A stretch of 64,000 nucleotides of DNA from Devosia subaequoris. Lineage in GTDB: Bacteria > Pseudomonadota > Alphaproteobacteria > Rhizobiales > Devosiaceae. Location of the stretch: positions 186,001 to 250,000 of the forward strand of contig NZ_JACIEW010000005.1 of the NCBI RefSeq assembly GCF_014197055.1, written 5' to 3'. Within the stretch, counting starts at the first letter, position 1. Every line of letters starts with the position of its first letter. Made by a program: the position numbers and the translations under genes. Shown here piece by piece: positions 36,034 to 45,101 of the stretch. Below the pieces are notes generated by a model, which was not told the origin of the DNA, searched no databases, and saw only the letters and a list, made by a program, of their open reading frames with translations.

Positions 36034-36809
36034 TTGGCGGTCCAGCCTCCGTCAATGGAAATGGTCGAGCCGGTGATCGAACGCGCCCAGTCCGAGCAGA
36101 GATAGGCGGCCATTTCGGCAATCTCCTCGGGCTGCACGAATTGCTTGGTCGGCTGGGGCGCCAGAATGACCTGCCGCACGACGTCTTCTTCGGACAGGCC
36201 ATGCACACGAGCCTGGTCGGCAACCTGCTTGGCCACCAGAGGGGTCCAGACATAGCCGGGGCAGATGGCGTTGACGGTGACGCCCTTTTCGGCAGCTTCG
36301 AGCGCCACGGTCTTGGTGAGGCCCACAACGGCGTGCTTGGTGGCGACATAGGCCGACTTGAAGGGGGAGGCACGCAGGCCATGGGCCGAGGCGATATTGA
36401 TGATGCGGCCCCAACCCCGCTCGGTCATGCCGGGCAGGCTGGCCCGGATGGCGTGAAACGCTGAATCAAGGCTCACCGAAACGATGCGCCGCCAGTCCTC
36501 ATCAGGAAAATCCTCGATGGGCGCGACCTTCTGGATGCCGGCATTGTTGACCAGCACGTCGATGTGACCGAAGCGGGCAATGACCGCGTCGGCCAGCGCC
36601 CGGCTGGCGGACGCGTCGGACAGGTCAGCCGGAAAATAGGCAACCTCGCCGGAGCCCAGGGCGTCTAGTTCACCGATCAAAGCCGCATGGTCCTCGGCGG
36701 GCTCAAAGCTGTTGAGCGCCACACAATAATTCATCTCGGCAAACTTATGCGCGATCGCGAGCCCAATACCGCTCGTCGATCCCGTCACCAGCGCTACGCG
36801 CTTTGACAC
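36030..36809 (-). CDS. bdhA: 3-hydroxybutyrate dehydrogenase (SDR family)
   Basis: From a GTG start (AAGGA five bases upstream) the 259-residue protein has the SDR cofactor motif VTGSTSGIGLAIA, NNAGIQKVAPIEDFP, the catalytic Ser in NIASAHGLRASPFKSAY with the downstream YVATKHAVVG Tyr-Lys pair, and the family's WTPLVAKQVADQARVHGLSE loop. The HGLRASPFKSAY and VHGLSEEDVV stretches are typical of 3-hydroxybutyrate dehydrogenases, which make acetoacetate with NAD+. It heads a six-gene operon with a complete ABC importer and sits behind a sigma-54 promoter. Confidence 0.92.
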   Translation of the reverse strand: MSKRVALVTGSTSGIGLAIAHKFAEMNYCVALNSFEPAEDHAALIGELDALGSGEVAYFPADLSDASASRALADAVIARFGHIDVLVNNAGIQKVAPIEDFPDEDWRRIVSVSLDSAFHAIRASLPGMTERGWGRIINIASAHGLRASPFKSAYVATKHAVVGLTKTVALEAAEKGVTVNAICPGYVWTPLVAKQVADQARVHGLSEEDVVRQVILAPQPTKQFVQPEEIAEMAAYLCSDWARSITGSTISIDGGWTAK

Positions 36810-36866
36810 GATTCCTTGCCTCCACCCTGTCGACGGCCTTGTGGCCTTGATTGTTGGGCAAGACAT

Positions 36867-36882
36867 TGCACGAAGCGTGCCA
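36867..36882 (-). promoter_or_regulatory. sigma-54 promoter of the bdhA operon
   Basis: On the minus strand TGGCAC-GCTTC-GTGCA matches the -24/-12 consensus TGGCAC-N5-TTGCA with one mismatch, and GG and GC have the correct 11-base offset. It ends 57 bases before the bdhA GTG. A gene for a sigma-54 activator lies immediately upstream in the same direction. Confidence 0.85.
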
Positions 36883-36926
36883 GTGCCGGTTTTCCGGGGT
36901 GTTCGGCTCAGTGTGGCAGGGGGTGT

Positions 36927-36963
36927 GTCCGGTTTCCCGGACGCGCCGGACAGATCTGTCCGG
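36927..36963 (-). promoter_or_regulatory. likely upstream activator sites for the sigma-54 regulator
   Basis: Two adjacent inverted repeats share the half-site GTCCGG: CCGGACAGATCTGTCCGG (36946-36963), a perfect 18-base palindrome, and GTCCGG-TTTC-CCGGAC (36927-36942). They begin about 45 bases upstream of the -24 element, a usual location for enhancer-binding-protein sites. They end 19 bases after the regulator's stop. Confidence 0.7.
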
Positions 36964-36981
36964 AAATCCGCACATGGCCCC

Positions 36982-38376
36982 TTAGTCCAGGCCGTGCCGC
37001 CTGAGCTTTTCGTAGAATTGCGAGCGCGACACGCCCAGGCGCCGGGCGGCGGCGGATTTGGAGCCGTCCTCGGCGGCAAGGGCTTCGAGCATGGCCGAGC
37101 GTTCCGCGTCTGCCAGCCTGGCTGACAAGTCCGCGGCAATGGGAGGCGCGCCCGTTGGGGCTGCCTCGCGCGGCAAAGCCTTGGCGATCAGAGCTAGATC
37201 TATCATCTCGGAGGGGGCCATCGCCGCGGCGCGCTCGAGCACATTGCGCAGTTCGCGCACATTGCCCGGCCAACGATAGCGAGTGAGTTGGTCGATGGCT
37301 TCGGGTGTGATCAGCCAGCCGCGCTGGTCGCGCGGTCGCGGTATGGTTTCGAGCAGGGCTTCGGCGATGAGGCCGATATCGTCGAGCCGCTCGCGCAAGG
37401 GCGGCACGTGGATCGCCAATACGGCGATGCGATAATAGAGGTCGGCACGGAAGCTCTTGTCTTCGATCTTCTGTTCGAGCGGCTGCGAGGTGGCGGCGAT
37501 GATGCGGACATCGACCTTCTTGACGGTGTTGGAGCCAAGCGGTTCGAACTCTCCTTCCTGCAAAGCACGCAGGAGCTTGGCCTGAAGGGCCGCCGGCATG
37601 TCGCCGATCTCGTCGAGAAACAGCGTACCGCCATGCGCCAGTTCGAACTTACCCTTGCGCGGCTTGCGATCCGCGCCCGTAAATGCGCCGGGGGCGACGC
37701 CGAAGAACTCTGCCTCCAGGAGCGCCTCGGGGATGGCGGCGACGTTGACCGCCACGAAGGGACCATCGGCCCGGTCGGATTGCTGATGAATGGCGTGGGC
37801 GAGCAGTTCCTTGCCAGTGCCGGTCTCGCCAAGGATGAGCGCTGCGCCATCGCGCAGGGCATAGCGGCGGACTACGGTTTTGAGGTCGCGTACGGCCTCG
37901 GAAGCGCCAACGAAACTGGACAGCGAATATTTGGTTTGGCGCTCGCGGTTGAGCGCGGCCTGGGCGCGGGAGAGCTGGCGCTGCATGGTCTCGAACTTGT
38001 CGAGAATAGGCGCCAGATAATCGATCTCCTCGTAGAACACGAAGCCCACGGCACCCAGGATTTCGCCCTCCTCATTGCGCAGTGGCAGGCGGCAGACAAC
38101 GAACTGCTTGTCGTCAAAGGCCATGATGTCGATCAGGATAGGCCGGCCGGTTTCAACGACCCGGCGCAGCAGGGAGTGGGGGATGACTTCTTCCACCCGC
38201 TGTCCCACCAGGTCCGCGTCGCCGGGAATGCCCAGCAACTCGCGATAGCGCTCGTCGATCCAGGTGATCCGGGCTTCGGCATCCACGGTGATGGCGCCTT
38301 TGAAGCTGTCACCAAGGGAATCGAAGGCATTGAGGACAGTTGCGACCGATTTGGGCAGTGAGCGGTGTTGTGACAT
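36982..38376 (-). CDS. PAS-containing sigma-54 enhancer-binding regulator
   Basis: The 464-residue protein has an N-terminal PAS domain (about residues 12-125; [20 protein letters not shown]), a helical linker, an AAA+ domain (about 150-385) with Walker A GETGTGKE, the sigma-54 contact loop GAFTGA and Walker [12 protein letters not shown], and a Fis-type HTH at the end ([20 protein letters not shown]). It has no receiver domain, so it likely senses a ligand through PAS. The start overlaps the upstream PAS-LuxR stop region. A comparable enhancer-binding protein beside bdhA in Pseudomonas aeruginosa (HbcR) controls 3-hydroxybutyrate use, which supports the role proposed here. Confidence 0.92.
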   Translation of the reverse strand: MSQHRSLPKSVATVLNAFDSLGDSFKGAITVDAEARITWIDERYRELLGIPGDADLVGQRVEEVIPHSLLRRVVETGRPILIDIMAFDDKQFVVCRLPLRNEEGEILGAVGFVFYEEIDYLAPILDKFETMQRQLSRAQAALNRERQTKYSLSSFVGASEAVRDLKTVVRRYALRDGAALILGETGTGKELLAHAIHQQSDRADGPFVAVNVAAIPEALLEAEFFGVAPGAFTGADRKPRKGKFELAHGGTLFLDEIGDMPAALQAKLLRALQEGEFEPLGSNTVKKVDVRIIAATSQPLEQKIEDKSFRADLYYRIAVLAIHVPPLRERLDDIGLIAEALLETIPRPRDQRGWLITPEAIDQLTRYRWPGNVRELRNVLERAAAMAPSEMIDLALIAKALPREAAPTGAPPIAADLSARLADAERSAMLEALAAEDGSKSAAARRLGVSRSQFYEKLRRHGLD

Positions 38377-38381
38377 GCCAC

Positions 38382-38939
38382 TCAACCGGGCATCGAACTG
38401 AGATGGGAAAGCAGCTCGGCCACGTTGTGCGCATTGTATTTCTTGAGCAGCCGGGCCCGGTAGCTCTCGACCGTACGGGGCGAGATATCGAGGGTGCGGG
38501 CGATTTCCTTGGAGGTGCGCCCTTCACCCAAATGCATGACGATCTGCCGCTCACGACCCGATAATTTGAGCACATTGCGCGTTTCGGACAGGTCGGCAAA
38601 GCTCCAAACCGCTCGGCGCAGCGGATCATCGTCCCGGGTCAGGGAATGGCCGCGCACACGGCACCAGAACAGGGTGCCATTTTTGCGGGCCATGATGCGC
38701 TCGTCCGAGTAGCGATTGGTGCGCTTGAGTGGCTCCACCCCGACATCGCGAATGCGCTCGAATTCTTCCATCGAAGGATAGAGGATAGCAAAGGACTGCT
38801 CGAGCAGATCGCTCACCTGATAGCCGAACATCTCGGCAAAGGCCGGGTTGCATCCCTTGATAACGCGGCTTTCGGTCACAACCAGACCGATTGGCGCGTT
38901 CTGGAAGGCGATGGCGCTGAGGTCGTGGGGATCGATCAT
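38382..38939 (-). CDS. PAS-LuxR transcriptional regulator
   Basis: The 185-residue protein has one PAS domain (about residues 5-118; APIGLVVTESRVIKGCNPAF and RKNGTLFWCRVRG) and a LuxR/FixJ-type HTH (about 122-182; LSGRERQIVMHLGEGRTSKE, then RTVESYRARLLKKY). Its stop lies within the start region of the sigma-54 regulator, so the two are probably made together. It is divergent from the 39152 operon by 212 bases. PAS ligand and targets are unknown. Confidence 0.9.
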   Translation of the reverse strand: MIDPHDLSAIAFQNAPIGLVVTESRVIKGCNPAFAEMFGYQVSDLLEQSFAILYPSMEEFERIRDVGVEPLKRTNRYSDERIMARKNGTLFWCRVRGHSLTRDDDPLRRAVWSFADLSETRNVLKLSGRERQIVMHLGEGRTSKEIARTLDISPRTVESYRARLLKKYNAHNVAELLSHLSSMPG

Positions 38940-39063
38940 GTGGTGTGTTTCTACGGTATTGTCCGAGCTTCAAGAGCACAGGGATAATAGACACCAATTC
39001 GCTCCGCGCCAGTCCAAGCCGAAATCGGCATGCCGGGGGGAACCGGAGGAGGGAATTGTGACC

Positions 39064-39079
39064 GGGCACACCCGATGCA
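39064..39079 (+). promoter_or_regulatory. sigma-54-like promoter of the second ABC operon
   Basis: GGGCAC-ACCCG-ATGCA matches TGGCAC-N5-TTGCA at 9 of 11 positions and keeps GG and GC at the correct offset. It ends 72 bases before the binding-protein ATG. A CCGG-type inverted motif (CCGGGGGGAACCGG, 39033-39046) lies just upstream and recalls the GTCCGG/CCGGAC sites near bdhA. Confidence 0.55.
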
Positions 39080-39151
39080 CGATTCTCATAAAGATCGCAT
39101 AGGCTTGGCTCGGGCGCGCAGTGCCCGGCGGGACCTGTTGAGGGAGGAAGA

Positions 39152-40339
39152 ATGATGAAGACATTATTGGCCGCATTGGCCATTTCGACGGCGCTGAGCG
39201 GCGCCGCCCTTGCCCAGGATGCGGCGCGCATTGCGCTGCTGCACGGGCTTTCGGGTTCGCCGCTGGAAGCCTATTCCAAGCAGACCCATACCGGCTTCGA
39301 GATGGGGCTGGAATACGCCACCAATGGCACGATGGAGGTCAAGGGCAAGCCCATCGAGCTGATCATCAAGGACACCCAGTTCAAGCCGGATATTGCCCGG
39401 GCGCTGCTGGCAGAAGCCTATGGCGACGATGATGCGCTGATCGCGGTGGGCGATACTTCCTCTGGCGTGGCGCTGTCCATGCTGCCGGTGGCCGAGGAAT
39501 ATGAGCGTATCCTGCTGGTCGAGCCGGCAGTGGCCGATGGTCTCACCGGGCCTGATTCCAACCGTTATGTGTTCAAGACCTCACGCAATTCGTCCATGGA
39601 CATGCAGGCCCAGGCGCTGGCGCTGGCGCCGGACGAAAACCTTTATGTGGCGACCCTGGCGCAGGATTATGCCTTCGGCCGCGACGGCGTTGCAGCGTTC
39701 AAGAGTGCGCTCGAAGGCACCGGCGCGAACCTGGTGGCCGAAGAATATGTGCCCCAGCAGACCACCGATTTTACCGCCACCATCGAGCGCCTGTTCAATG
39801 CACTCAAGGACCAGCCAGGCCGCAAGGTGATCATGATCTATGTCGCCGGGATCGACGCCATGACGCCGTTGGCGTCGGCCGATCCGGGGCGGTTCGAGAT
39901 CGAGCTGTCCACCGGTGGCAATATCCTGCCCGCGCTCGCCGCCTACAAGCAGGTGCCGGGCATGGAAGGGGCAATCTACTATTACTACGAAGCGCCGGAC
40001 AATGAGGTGAACGACTGGCTGGTTGAGGAGCATATGGCGCGTTACGGTACGCCGCCGGACTTCTTCACCGCCGGCGGCATGGCTTCGGCAATGGCGATCG
40101 TCAAAGCGCTCGAAACCGCTCCGGACTGGGAAACCGAAACCCTGATAGAAACCATGGAAGGGATGAGCTTCGAGACGCCAAAGGGCACGATGACCTTCCG
40201 TCCCGAGGACCATCAGGCGCTCCAGGCCATGTATCACTTCAAGATCAAGGTCGAGGATGGCGTCGACTGGGCCATTCCCGAGTTGGTGCGGGTGATCGAG
40301 CCGGACGAGATGGATATCCCCATCGGCCGCAACAACTAG
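39152..40339 (+). CDS. periplasmic substrate-binding protein of the second ABC importer
   Basis: The 395-residue protein has a signal peptide (MKTLLAALAISTALSGAALA) and a type I binding fold: IALLHGLSGSPLEAYSKQT, DDALIAVGDTSSGVALSML and YVATLAQDYAFGRDGVAAFK. It differs clearly from the binding protein of the bdhA operon, so the two importers probably recognise different but related ligands. GAGGGAGGAAGA precedes two tandem ATGs. It heads a six-gene operon. Confidence 0.92.
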   Translation: MMKTLLAALAISTALSGAALAQDAARIALLHGLSGSPLEAYSKQTHTGFEMGLEYATNGTMEVKGKPIELIIKDTQFKPDIARALLAEAYGDDDALIAVGDTSSGVALSMLPVAEEYERILLVEPAVADGLTGPDSNRYVFKTSRNSSMDMQAQALALAPDENLYVATLAQDYAFGRDGVAAFKSALEGTGANLVAEEYVPQQTTDFTATIERLFNALKDQPGRKVIMIYVAGIDAMTPLASADPGRFEIELSTGGNILPALAAYKQVPGMEGAIYYYYEAPDNEVNDWLVEEHMARYGTPPDFFTAGGMASAMAIVKALETAPDWETETLIETMEGMSFETPKGTMTFRPEDHQALQAMYHFKIKVEDGVDWAIPELVRVIEPDEMDIPIGRNN

Positions 40340-40425
40340 GAATAGGCTGCGCATTCGCACCTTGACGATGCGCCCGGCGAGGGTCCTCCTCCTCGCCGGA
40401 CGTTTCAATTGCGCGGGGAACAGAC

Positions 40426-41196
40426 GTGTCCACATCGCCTTCGATCCGAACCGAGAATCTGTCGATCCATTTCGGCGGTCATGCCGCGGTCAACAATGTC
40501 ACCTGCGCCTTTCATCCCGGCGAGCTGACGGTGATCGTGGGGCCCAATGGCGCCGGGAAGACCACTTGGTTCAATCTGGTGTCTGGACAGCTGCGCCCCA
40601 CCCAGGGCCGCATTCTTCTCGGAGAGCGCGACATCACGACGCTCTCGCCGTCGCAGCGGGCGCGGGCCGGGATCGGGCGGGCCTTCCAGTTGACCAATCT
40701 GTTTCCCAAGCTCTCGGTTTTTGAAAATGTGCGCCTGGCCGTACAGGGCAAGGCGCGGCAGGGGCATCGCCTGTTGGCCAGGACGGCGGCGCTCACGACC
40801 CTGACTGAGAAGGCGATGGATTTTCTCGAACAGACCAATCTTGCTGCGGTCGCCGAACTGCCTGCGGCAGCCTTGCCGCATGGCGATCAGCGCAAGCTTG
40901 AGGTGGCGATGCTGCTGGCCATGGAGCCGGACATCTTCATGTTCGATGAGCCGACCGCCGGCATGTCGGTGGATGAGGCGCCGATCATTCTGGAGCTGAT
41001 CGCACGCATCAAGCGGGACAGTTCGCGGACCATATTGCTGGTCGAGCACAAGATGGATGTGGTGCGCGCTTTGGCGGACCGCATCGTGGTGCTGCACAAT
41101 GGCGAACTGGTCGCCGATGGTGACCCGACCGAGGTGATGGATATGGAGCTGGTCCGCGACATCTATCTCGGCACCGGCACAGACGAGGTAGCGTGA
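40426..41196 (+). CDS. ABC importer ATP-binding protein (LivG type), second system
   Basis: The 256-residue ATPase has Walker A GPNGAGKTTWF, Walker B FMFDEPTAGMSVDE and H-loop VEHKMDVVRALA. The signature region reads LPHGDQRKLE, with His where LivG proteins usually have Tyr. A GTG start with GGGGA upstream fits. Its stop shares a base with the next start. Confidence 0.93.
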   Translation: MSTSPSIRTENLSIHFGGHAAVNNVTCAFHPGELTVIVGPNGAGKTTWFNLVSGQLRPTQGRILLGERDITTLSPSQRARAGIGRAFQLTNLFPKLSVFENVRLAVQGKARQGHRLLARTAALTTLTEKAMDFLEQTNLAAVAELPAAALPHGDQRKLEVAMLLAMEPDIFMFDEPTAGMSVDEAPIILELIARIKRDSSRTILLVEHKMDVVRALADRIVVLHNGELVADGDPTEVMDMELVRDIYLGTGTDEVA

Positions 41197-41912
41197 TGAC
41201 TGCCATTCTTCGTCTCGAGGGTGTTCACACCAACATCGCCCAGTATCAGGTGCTGCACGGGGTGAGCCTGGATGTGCCCGAAGGTGGAGTGCATGTCATT
41301 CTGGGCCGCAATGGTGCGGGCAAGACCACGACGCTGCGCACTATCATGGGGCTGTGGAAGGCAAGGCTCGGGACGATCCAGTTCCGCGGGCAGGATATCG
41401 CGCAGCTCGGTACACCTGACATCGCCCGGCTCGGCATTGCTTTTGTGCCCGAAAACATGGGCATCTTCGGCGGACTGACGGTGGAGGAGAATATGCGCCT
41501 TGCCACCCATGACGGCAGCTTCGATGCGGAGCGCCTTCAGCAAATCCATGCCATCTTTCCCGCCATCAAGCAGTTCTGGACCAAACCGGCGCACGCGCTT
41601 TCGGGCGGGCAAAAGCAGATGCTGGCGGTTTCCCGCGCCATTGTCGAAAAGCGTGACCTGATCCTGATCGATGAGCCCACCAAGGGGCTGGCGCCCTCGA
41701 TCATTCGCAACATGATTACCGCCTTTCGCGAGATCGCCGCGGAGACGACGATCCTGCTGGTCGAGCAGAATTTCCATTTTGCCAAGGCGCTCGGCCAAAC
41801 CGTGGCGGTGATCGATGACGGACGCATCGTGCACCGCGGCAGCATGATGGAGTTGGCGGAGGACGCGGCCCTGCAAAGCCGTTTCCTCAGCCTCTCGCTG
41901 GAAGCCCATTGA
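41196..41912 (+). CDS. ABC importer ATP-binding protein (LivF type), second system
   Basis: The 238-residue ATPase has Walker A GRNGAGKTTTL, signature LSGGQKQML, Walker B LILIDEPTKGLAPS and the typical VEQNFHFAKAL. Start ATG at 41196 sits in TGATG, overlapping the previous stop by one base. It pairs with the LivG-type ATPase. Confidence 0.93.
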   Translation: MTAILRLEGVHTNIAQYQVLHGVSLDVPEGGVHVILGRNGAGKTTTLRTIMGLWKARLGTIQFRGQDIAQLGTPDIARLGIAFVPENMGIFGGLTVEENMRLATHDGSFDAERLQQIHAIFPAIKQFWTKPAHALSGGQKQMLAVSRAIVEKRDLILIDEPTKGLAPSIIRNMITAFREIAAETTILLVEQNFHFAKALGQTVAVIDDGRIVHRGSMMELAEDAALQSRFLSLSLEAH

Positions 41913-41919
41913 GGACGAT

Positions 41920-42939
41920 ATGAGCGATACTTCCATTCCCTTTCGGACCCGAATGAGCGCCGGTATTGACCGTTTTGGTGGCGTCATGCTGCTGCCCGTC
42001 GTGCTGGCCTTCGTTGCATTCGTGCTGATCGGTCAGCCCTCGACCTGGGCCACGCTGACCATTGCAGGCCTTGCCATGGGCATGATGATTTTTCTGATGG
42101 CCTCGGGCCTGTCGCTGATCTTCGGGCTGATGGACGTGCTCAATTTCGGCCATTCCGCCTTCGTGACGGCGGGGGCCTTTATCGGTGCCACCGTGCTGGC
42201 CTGGCTCGGATTCTGGGTCACGGGCGGTAATCCCGCGCTCAATCTGGCCGGGCTGCTTCTGGCCATCGCGGCGGCGACCATATTTGGCGCGCTGGCCGGC
42301 TGGTTCTTTGAGCGGGTGGTGATCAAGCCGGTCTATCAGGACCATTTGCGCCAGATCCTGATTACCGTGGGTGCGCTGATCGTGGCTGAGGAACTCGTCC
42401 TTCTGATCTGGGGTGGCGCGCCCATTCCGGTGCCGCGTCCCGCGGTATTGACCGGATCGATCGTGTTTGCCGGTGTGTCGGTCGAGATCTATCGCATCTT
42501 TGCGTTTCTGCTCGGCCTGGTGGTGTATCTTGCTATGTATCTGCTGCTTAACCGCACCCGGCTCGGCCTGCTGATCCGGGCGGGTGTCGAGAACCGGGAA
42601 ATGGTCGAAGCGCTGGGCTTCCGCGTCGACCGGCTGTTCATTCTGGTGTTCATGGCCGGCTCGGCGCTGGCTGCCATGGGTGGCGCGATGTGGGCCGGTT
42701 ATCAGGGCTTGATCACGGCGGCGCTAGGCTCGGAAATGATGATCCTGGTCTTCATCGTGGTCATTATCGGCGGGCTGGGATCGATCCAGGGGTCAATGCT
42801 CGGGGCGCTGCTGGTCGGGCTGATGGCGAACTACGTCGCTTTTCTTGTCCCCAAGATGGCGCTGGCCTCCAACATGCTGTTGATGATGGCAATCCTGCTC
42901 TGGCGCCCCTACGGGCTGCTCCCGGCGGTCAAGCGGTGA
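41920..42939 (+). CDS. ABC importer permease (LivH type), second system
   Basis: The 339-residue protein has about eight hydrophobic segments, GLSLIFGLMDVLNFGHSAFV and GGLGSIQGSMLGALLVGLM, the LivH marks. It is slightly longer than the first system's LivH because of an N-terminal extension with one more hydrophobic segment. It starts seven bases after the LivF-type stop. Confidence 0.92.
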   Translation: MSDTSIPFRTRMSAGIDRFGGVMLLPVVLAFVAFVLIGQPSTWATLTIAGLAMGMMIFLMASGLSLIFGLMDVLNFGHSAFVTAGAFIGATVLAWLGFWVTGGNPALNLAGLLLAIAAATIFGALAGWFFERVVIKPVYQDHLRQILITVGALIVAEELVLLIWGGAPIPVPRPAVLTGSIVFAGVSVEIYRIFAFLLGLVVYLAMYLLLNRTRLGLLIRAGVENREMVEALGFRVDRLFILVFMAGSALAAMGGAMWAGYQGLITAALGSEMMILVFIVVIIGGLGSIQGSMLGALLVGLMANYVAFLVPKMALASNMLLMMAILLWRPYGLLPAVKR

Positions 42940-42946
42940 GGCGGAG

Positions 42947-44074
42947 ATGAGCATGGCACACAACAGTTCCGCCCTCGCGTCCAAATCCCTTCGCGGATCG
43001 GCAATATCGGCTAATTGGCCCGGACGCCTCATCGTTTATGGCGCCGTGGCGCTGATCGGGTTGGCTCTGGCCCTGGCGCCGTTCCTGTTTCCCGATGTGC
43101 GCAGCCAGGAGGTGGCGGCCCGCATCTGCGTGTTCATCGTGCTGGTCGCCAGCTATGACCTGCTTATCGGCTACACAGGCATCGTATCGTTTGCCCATAC
43201 CATGTTCTTCGGCCTGGGCGCCTATGGCACGGCCATCGCGCTCAAGACCATGGGTCCCGGGTTCGAGGCGATACTGCTTGGTGGTGGACTCGGCGTGGTA
43301 GCGGCACTGGTGCTGGCGCTGCTGATCGGGCTGCTTTCGCTGCGCGTCAAGGCGATCTTCTTTGCCATGGTGACGCTCTCGGCCGCCTCGGTGATGATGG
43401 TGCTGGCCAGCCAGCTCTCGGACTTTACCGGTGGCGAGGACGGCATCACCTATTCCATACCGCGCCTGTTTTCGCCGGCGTTCGAGCTGTTGAGCGATGC
43501 TGAGGGCAAGGCGGTGCGCCTGTTCGGCGTGCCACTCAACGGCAAGATCGCGCTCTATTACTTCGTTTTCATTTCCGCGCTGGTGCTGTTCCTGGCGATG
43601 ATGCGCATCGTGGCTTCACCGCTCGGATCCGTGCTCAAGGCCATCCGTGAAAACGAGTTGCGGGCCGAAGCCATCGGCTATCGCGTGGTGTTCTATCGCA
43701 CCACCATCTTCTGCATCGCCGCCGGAATTGCAGCCTGCGCCGGGATATTGCGCGCCGTCTGGCTCAAATATACCGGTCCGGAAGTCGTGCTGTCCTTCGA
43801 CATCATGATCGATATTCTGCTCATGGTGGTGATCGGGGGCATGGGGACCATGCTGGGCGCGGTCATCGGCGTGGTACTGATGACCCTGGCGCAGTACTAC
43901 CTGAAGGATCTGATGGCGCTGGGGGCCGAGGCGACGGGCAGTTTGCCGCTGGTGCCCGACCTGCTCAACCCGGAGCGCTGGCTGCTCTGGCTCGGCCTCG
44001 GCTTTATCCTGCTGGTGTATTTCTTCCCCTCCGGCATTGTCGGCACCCTGCTGGGCAAGGGTGGCGGGAAATGA
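42947..44074 (+). CDS. ABC importer permease (LivM type), second system
   Basis: The 375-residue protein shows IGYTGIVSFAHTMFFGLGAYG and GGMGTMLGAVIGVVLMTLAQ, typical of LivM, and a longer loop near residues 165-195. Two start codons (MSMAHNS) are close together. It overlaps the hydrolase start by four bases (ATGA). Confidence 0.92.
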   Translation: MSMAHNSSALASKSLRGSAISANWPGRLIVYGAVALIGLALALAPFLFPDVRSQEVAARICVFIVLVASYDLLIGYTGIVSFAHTMFFGLGAYGTAIALKTMGPGFEAILLGGGLGVVAALVLALLIGLLSLRVKAIFFAMVTLSAASVMMVLASQLSDFTGGEDGITYSIPRLFSPAFELLSDAEGKAVRLFGVPLNGKIALYYFVFISALVLFLAMMRIVASPLGSVLKAIRENELRAEAIGYRVVFYRTTIFCIAAGIAACAGILRAVWLKYTGPEVVLSFDIMIDILLMVVIGGMGTMLGAVIGVVLMTLAQYYLKDLMALGAEATGSLPLVPDLLNPERWLLWLGLGFILLVYFFPSGIVGTLLGKGGGK

Positions 44075-44910
44075 GGCAGCCTCGCTCGACCTATCTCGAT
44101 GCCGCCGGCTTTGAGATGCATGTCACCGAATGGGGCGATCCGAGCCAGCCCGCTCTTGTCATGTGGCACGGATTGGCGCGCACCGGCCGGGATTTCGATG
44201 AGGCAGCCCGGGCCTTGTCGGCGGATTTCTTCGTGCTGTGCCCCGATACGCTGGGTCGGGGCCTGTCGGCATGGTCCCGGCGTGGCGCCACCGATTATAC
44301 CTTTGCCACCTATGGTGCCATGGCGGCGGCGATGCTCGATCATTTCGGCATCGATCAACTGTCCTGGGTTGGCACCTCCATGGGCGGGCTGCTCGGCATC
44401 ACCCTGGCAGCCGGGAGCTTGCGCGAGCGCATCACGCACCTCGTCATCAATGATGTCGGGCCGGATATTCCCTATGACAGCGCCCGGCGCATCGCCGACT
44501 ATGTCGGCAAACCGCCGGTGTTCGACACGGTGACCGATTATGAGGCCTGGCTGCGCCGCACCTATGCCCCCTTCGGCGCCAATAGCGAAATGTTCTGGCG
44601 CCGTATGGTTGATACCTCAATGCGGCGTACCGGCACCGGGCAGGTCACGGTGCATTACGATCCGGCAATTGTCTCCACCATGGCCGAGAACAAGGCCGAT
44701 CTGGATGTCTGGAACGCCTATGACGCGGTGACGGCACGTACCCTGCTGATCCGGGGCGCGCAATCGGACGTGTTGCCGCCGACCATTGCCAGTGCGATGC
44801 GCATGCGTGGCCCCTGTCCTGAGCTTGTCACCATCCCCGATTGCGGCCATGCTCCGACGCTATCGGACGACAAGCAGATCGATCTATTGCGAACATTTCT
44901 GCGGGAATGA
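44071..44910 (+). CDS. alpha/beta hydrolase (esterase/lactonase type)
   Basis: The 279-residue cytosolic protein has the oxyanion motif MWHGLARTGRDFD, the nucleophile elbow VGTSMGGLLG (Ser103), a likely acid in RGAQSDVLP and the catalytic His in DCGHAPTL. This is the MhpC/lactonase branch. It is translationally coupled to the second importer, so it most likely cleaves the imported compound: an ester, lactone or oligomer. The cluster's BdhA makes a 3-hydroxybutyryl ester or dimer an attractive, untested candidate. Confidence 0.88.
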   Translation: MRQPRSTYLDAAGFEMHVTEWGDPSQPALVMWHGLARTGRDFDEAARALSADFFVLCPDTLGRGLSAWSRRGATDYTFATYGAMAAAMLDHFGIDQLSWVGTSMGGLLGITLAAGSLRERITHLVINDVGPDIPYDSARRIADYVGKPPVFDTVTDYEAWLRRTYAPFGANSEMFWRRMVDTSMRRTGTGQVTVHYDPAIVSTMAENKADLDVWNAYDAVTARTLLIRGAQSDVLPPTIASAMRMRGPCPELVTIPDCGHAPTLSDDKQIDLLRTFLRE

Positions 44911-45101
44911 GCGGCGCCGCGGGCTCTTTTCTGTCCCACACCCGAAATCGCACTGACCCTTGGCGGCCCCGCTCAAGGTGTCGATGAGCTGGTTCGCGGG
45001 GCAGGAGCGGCTATTCACGAAAAGGGTACGCAGCGCTGAGCTGTTTTGGATCGTCCTGGGGCAAATCTTCTTCCCCCCTTTGCGACGCGGACGCAAAGAT
45101 A

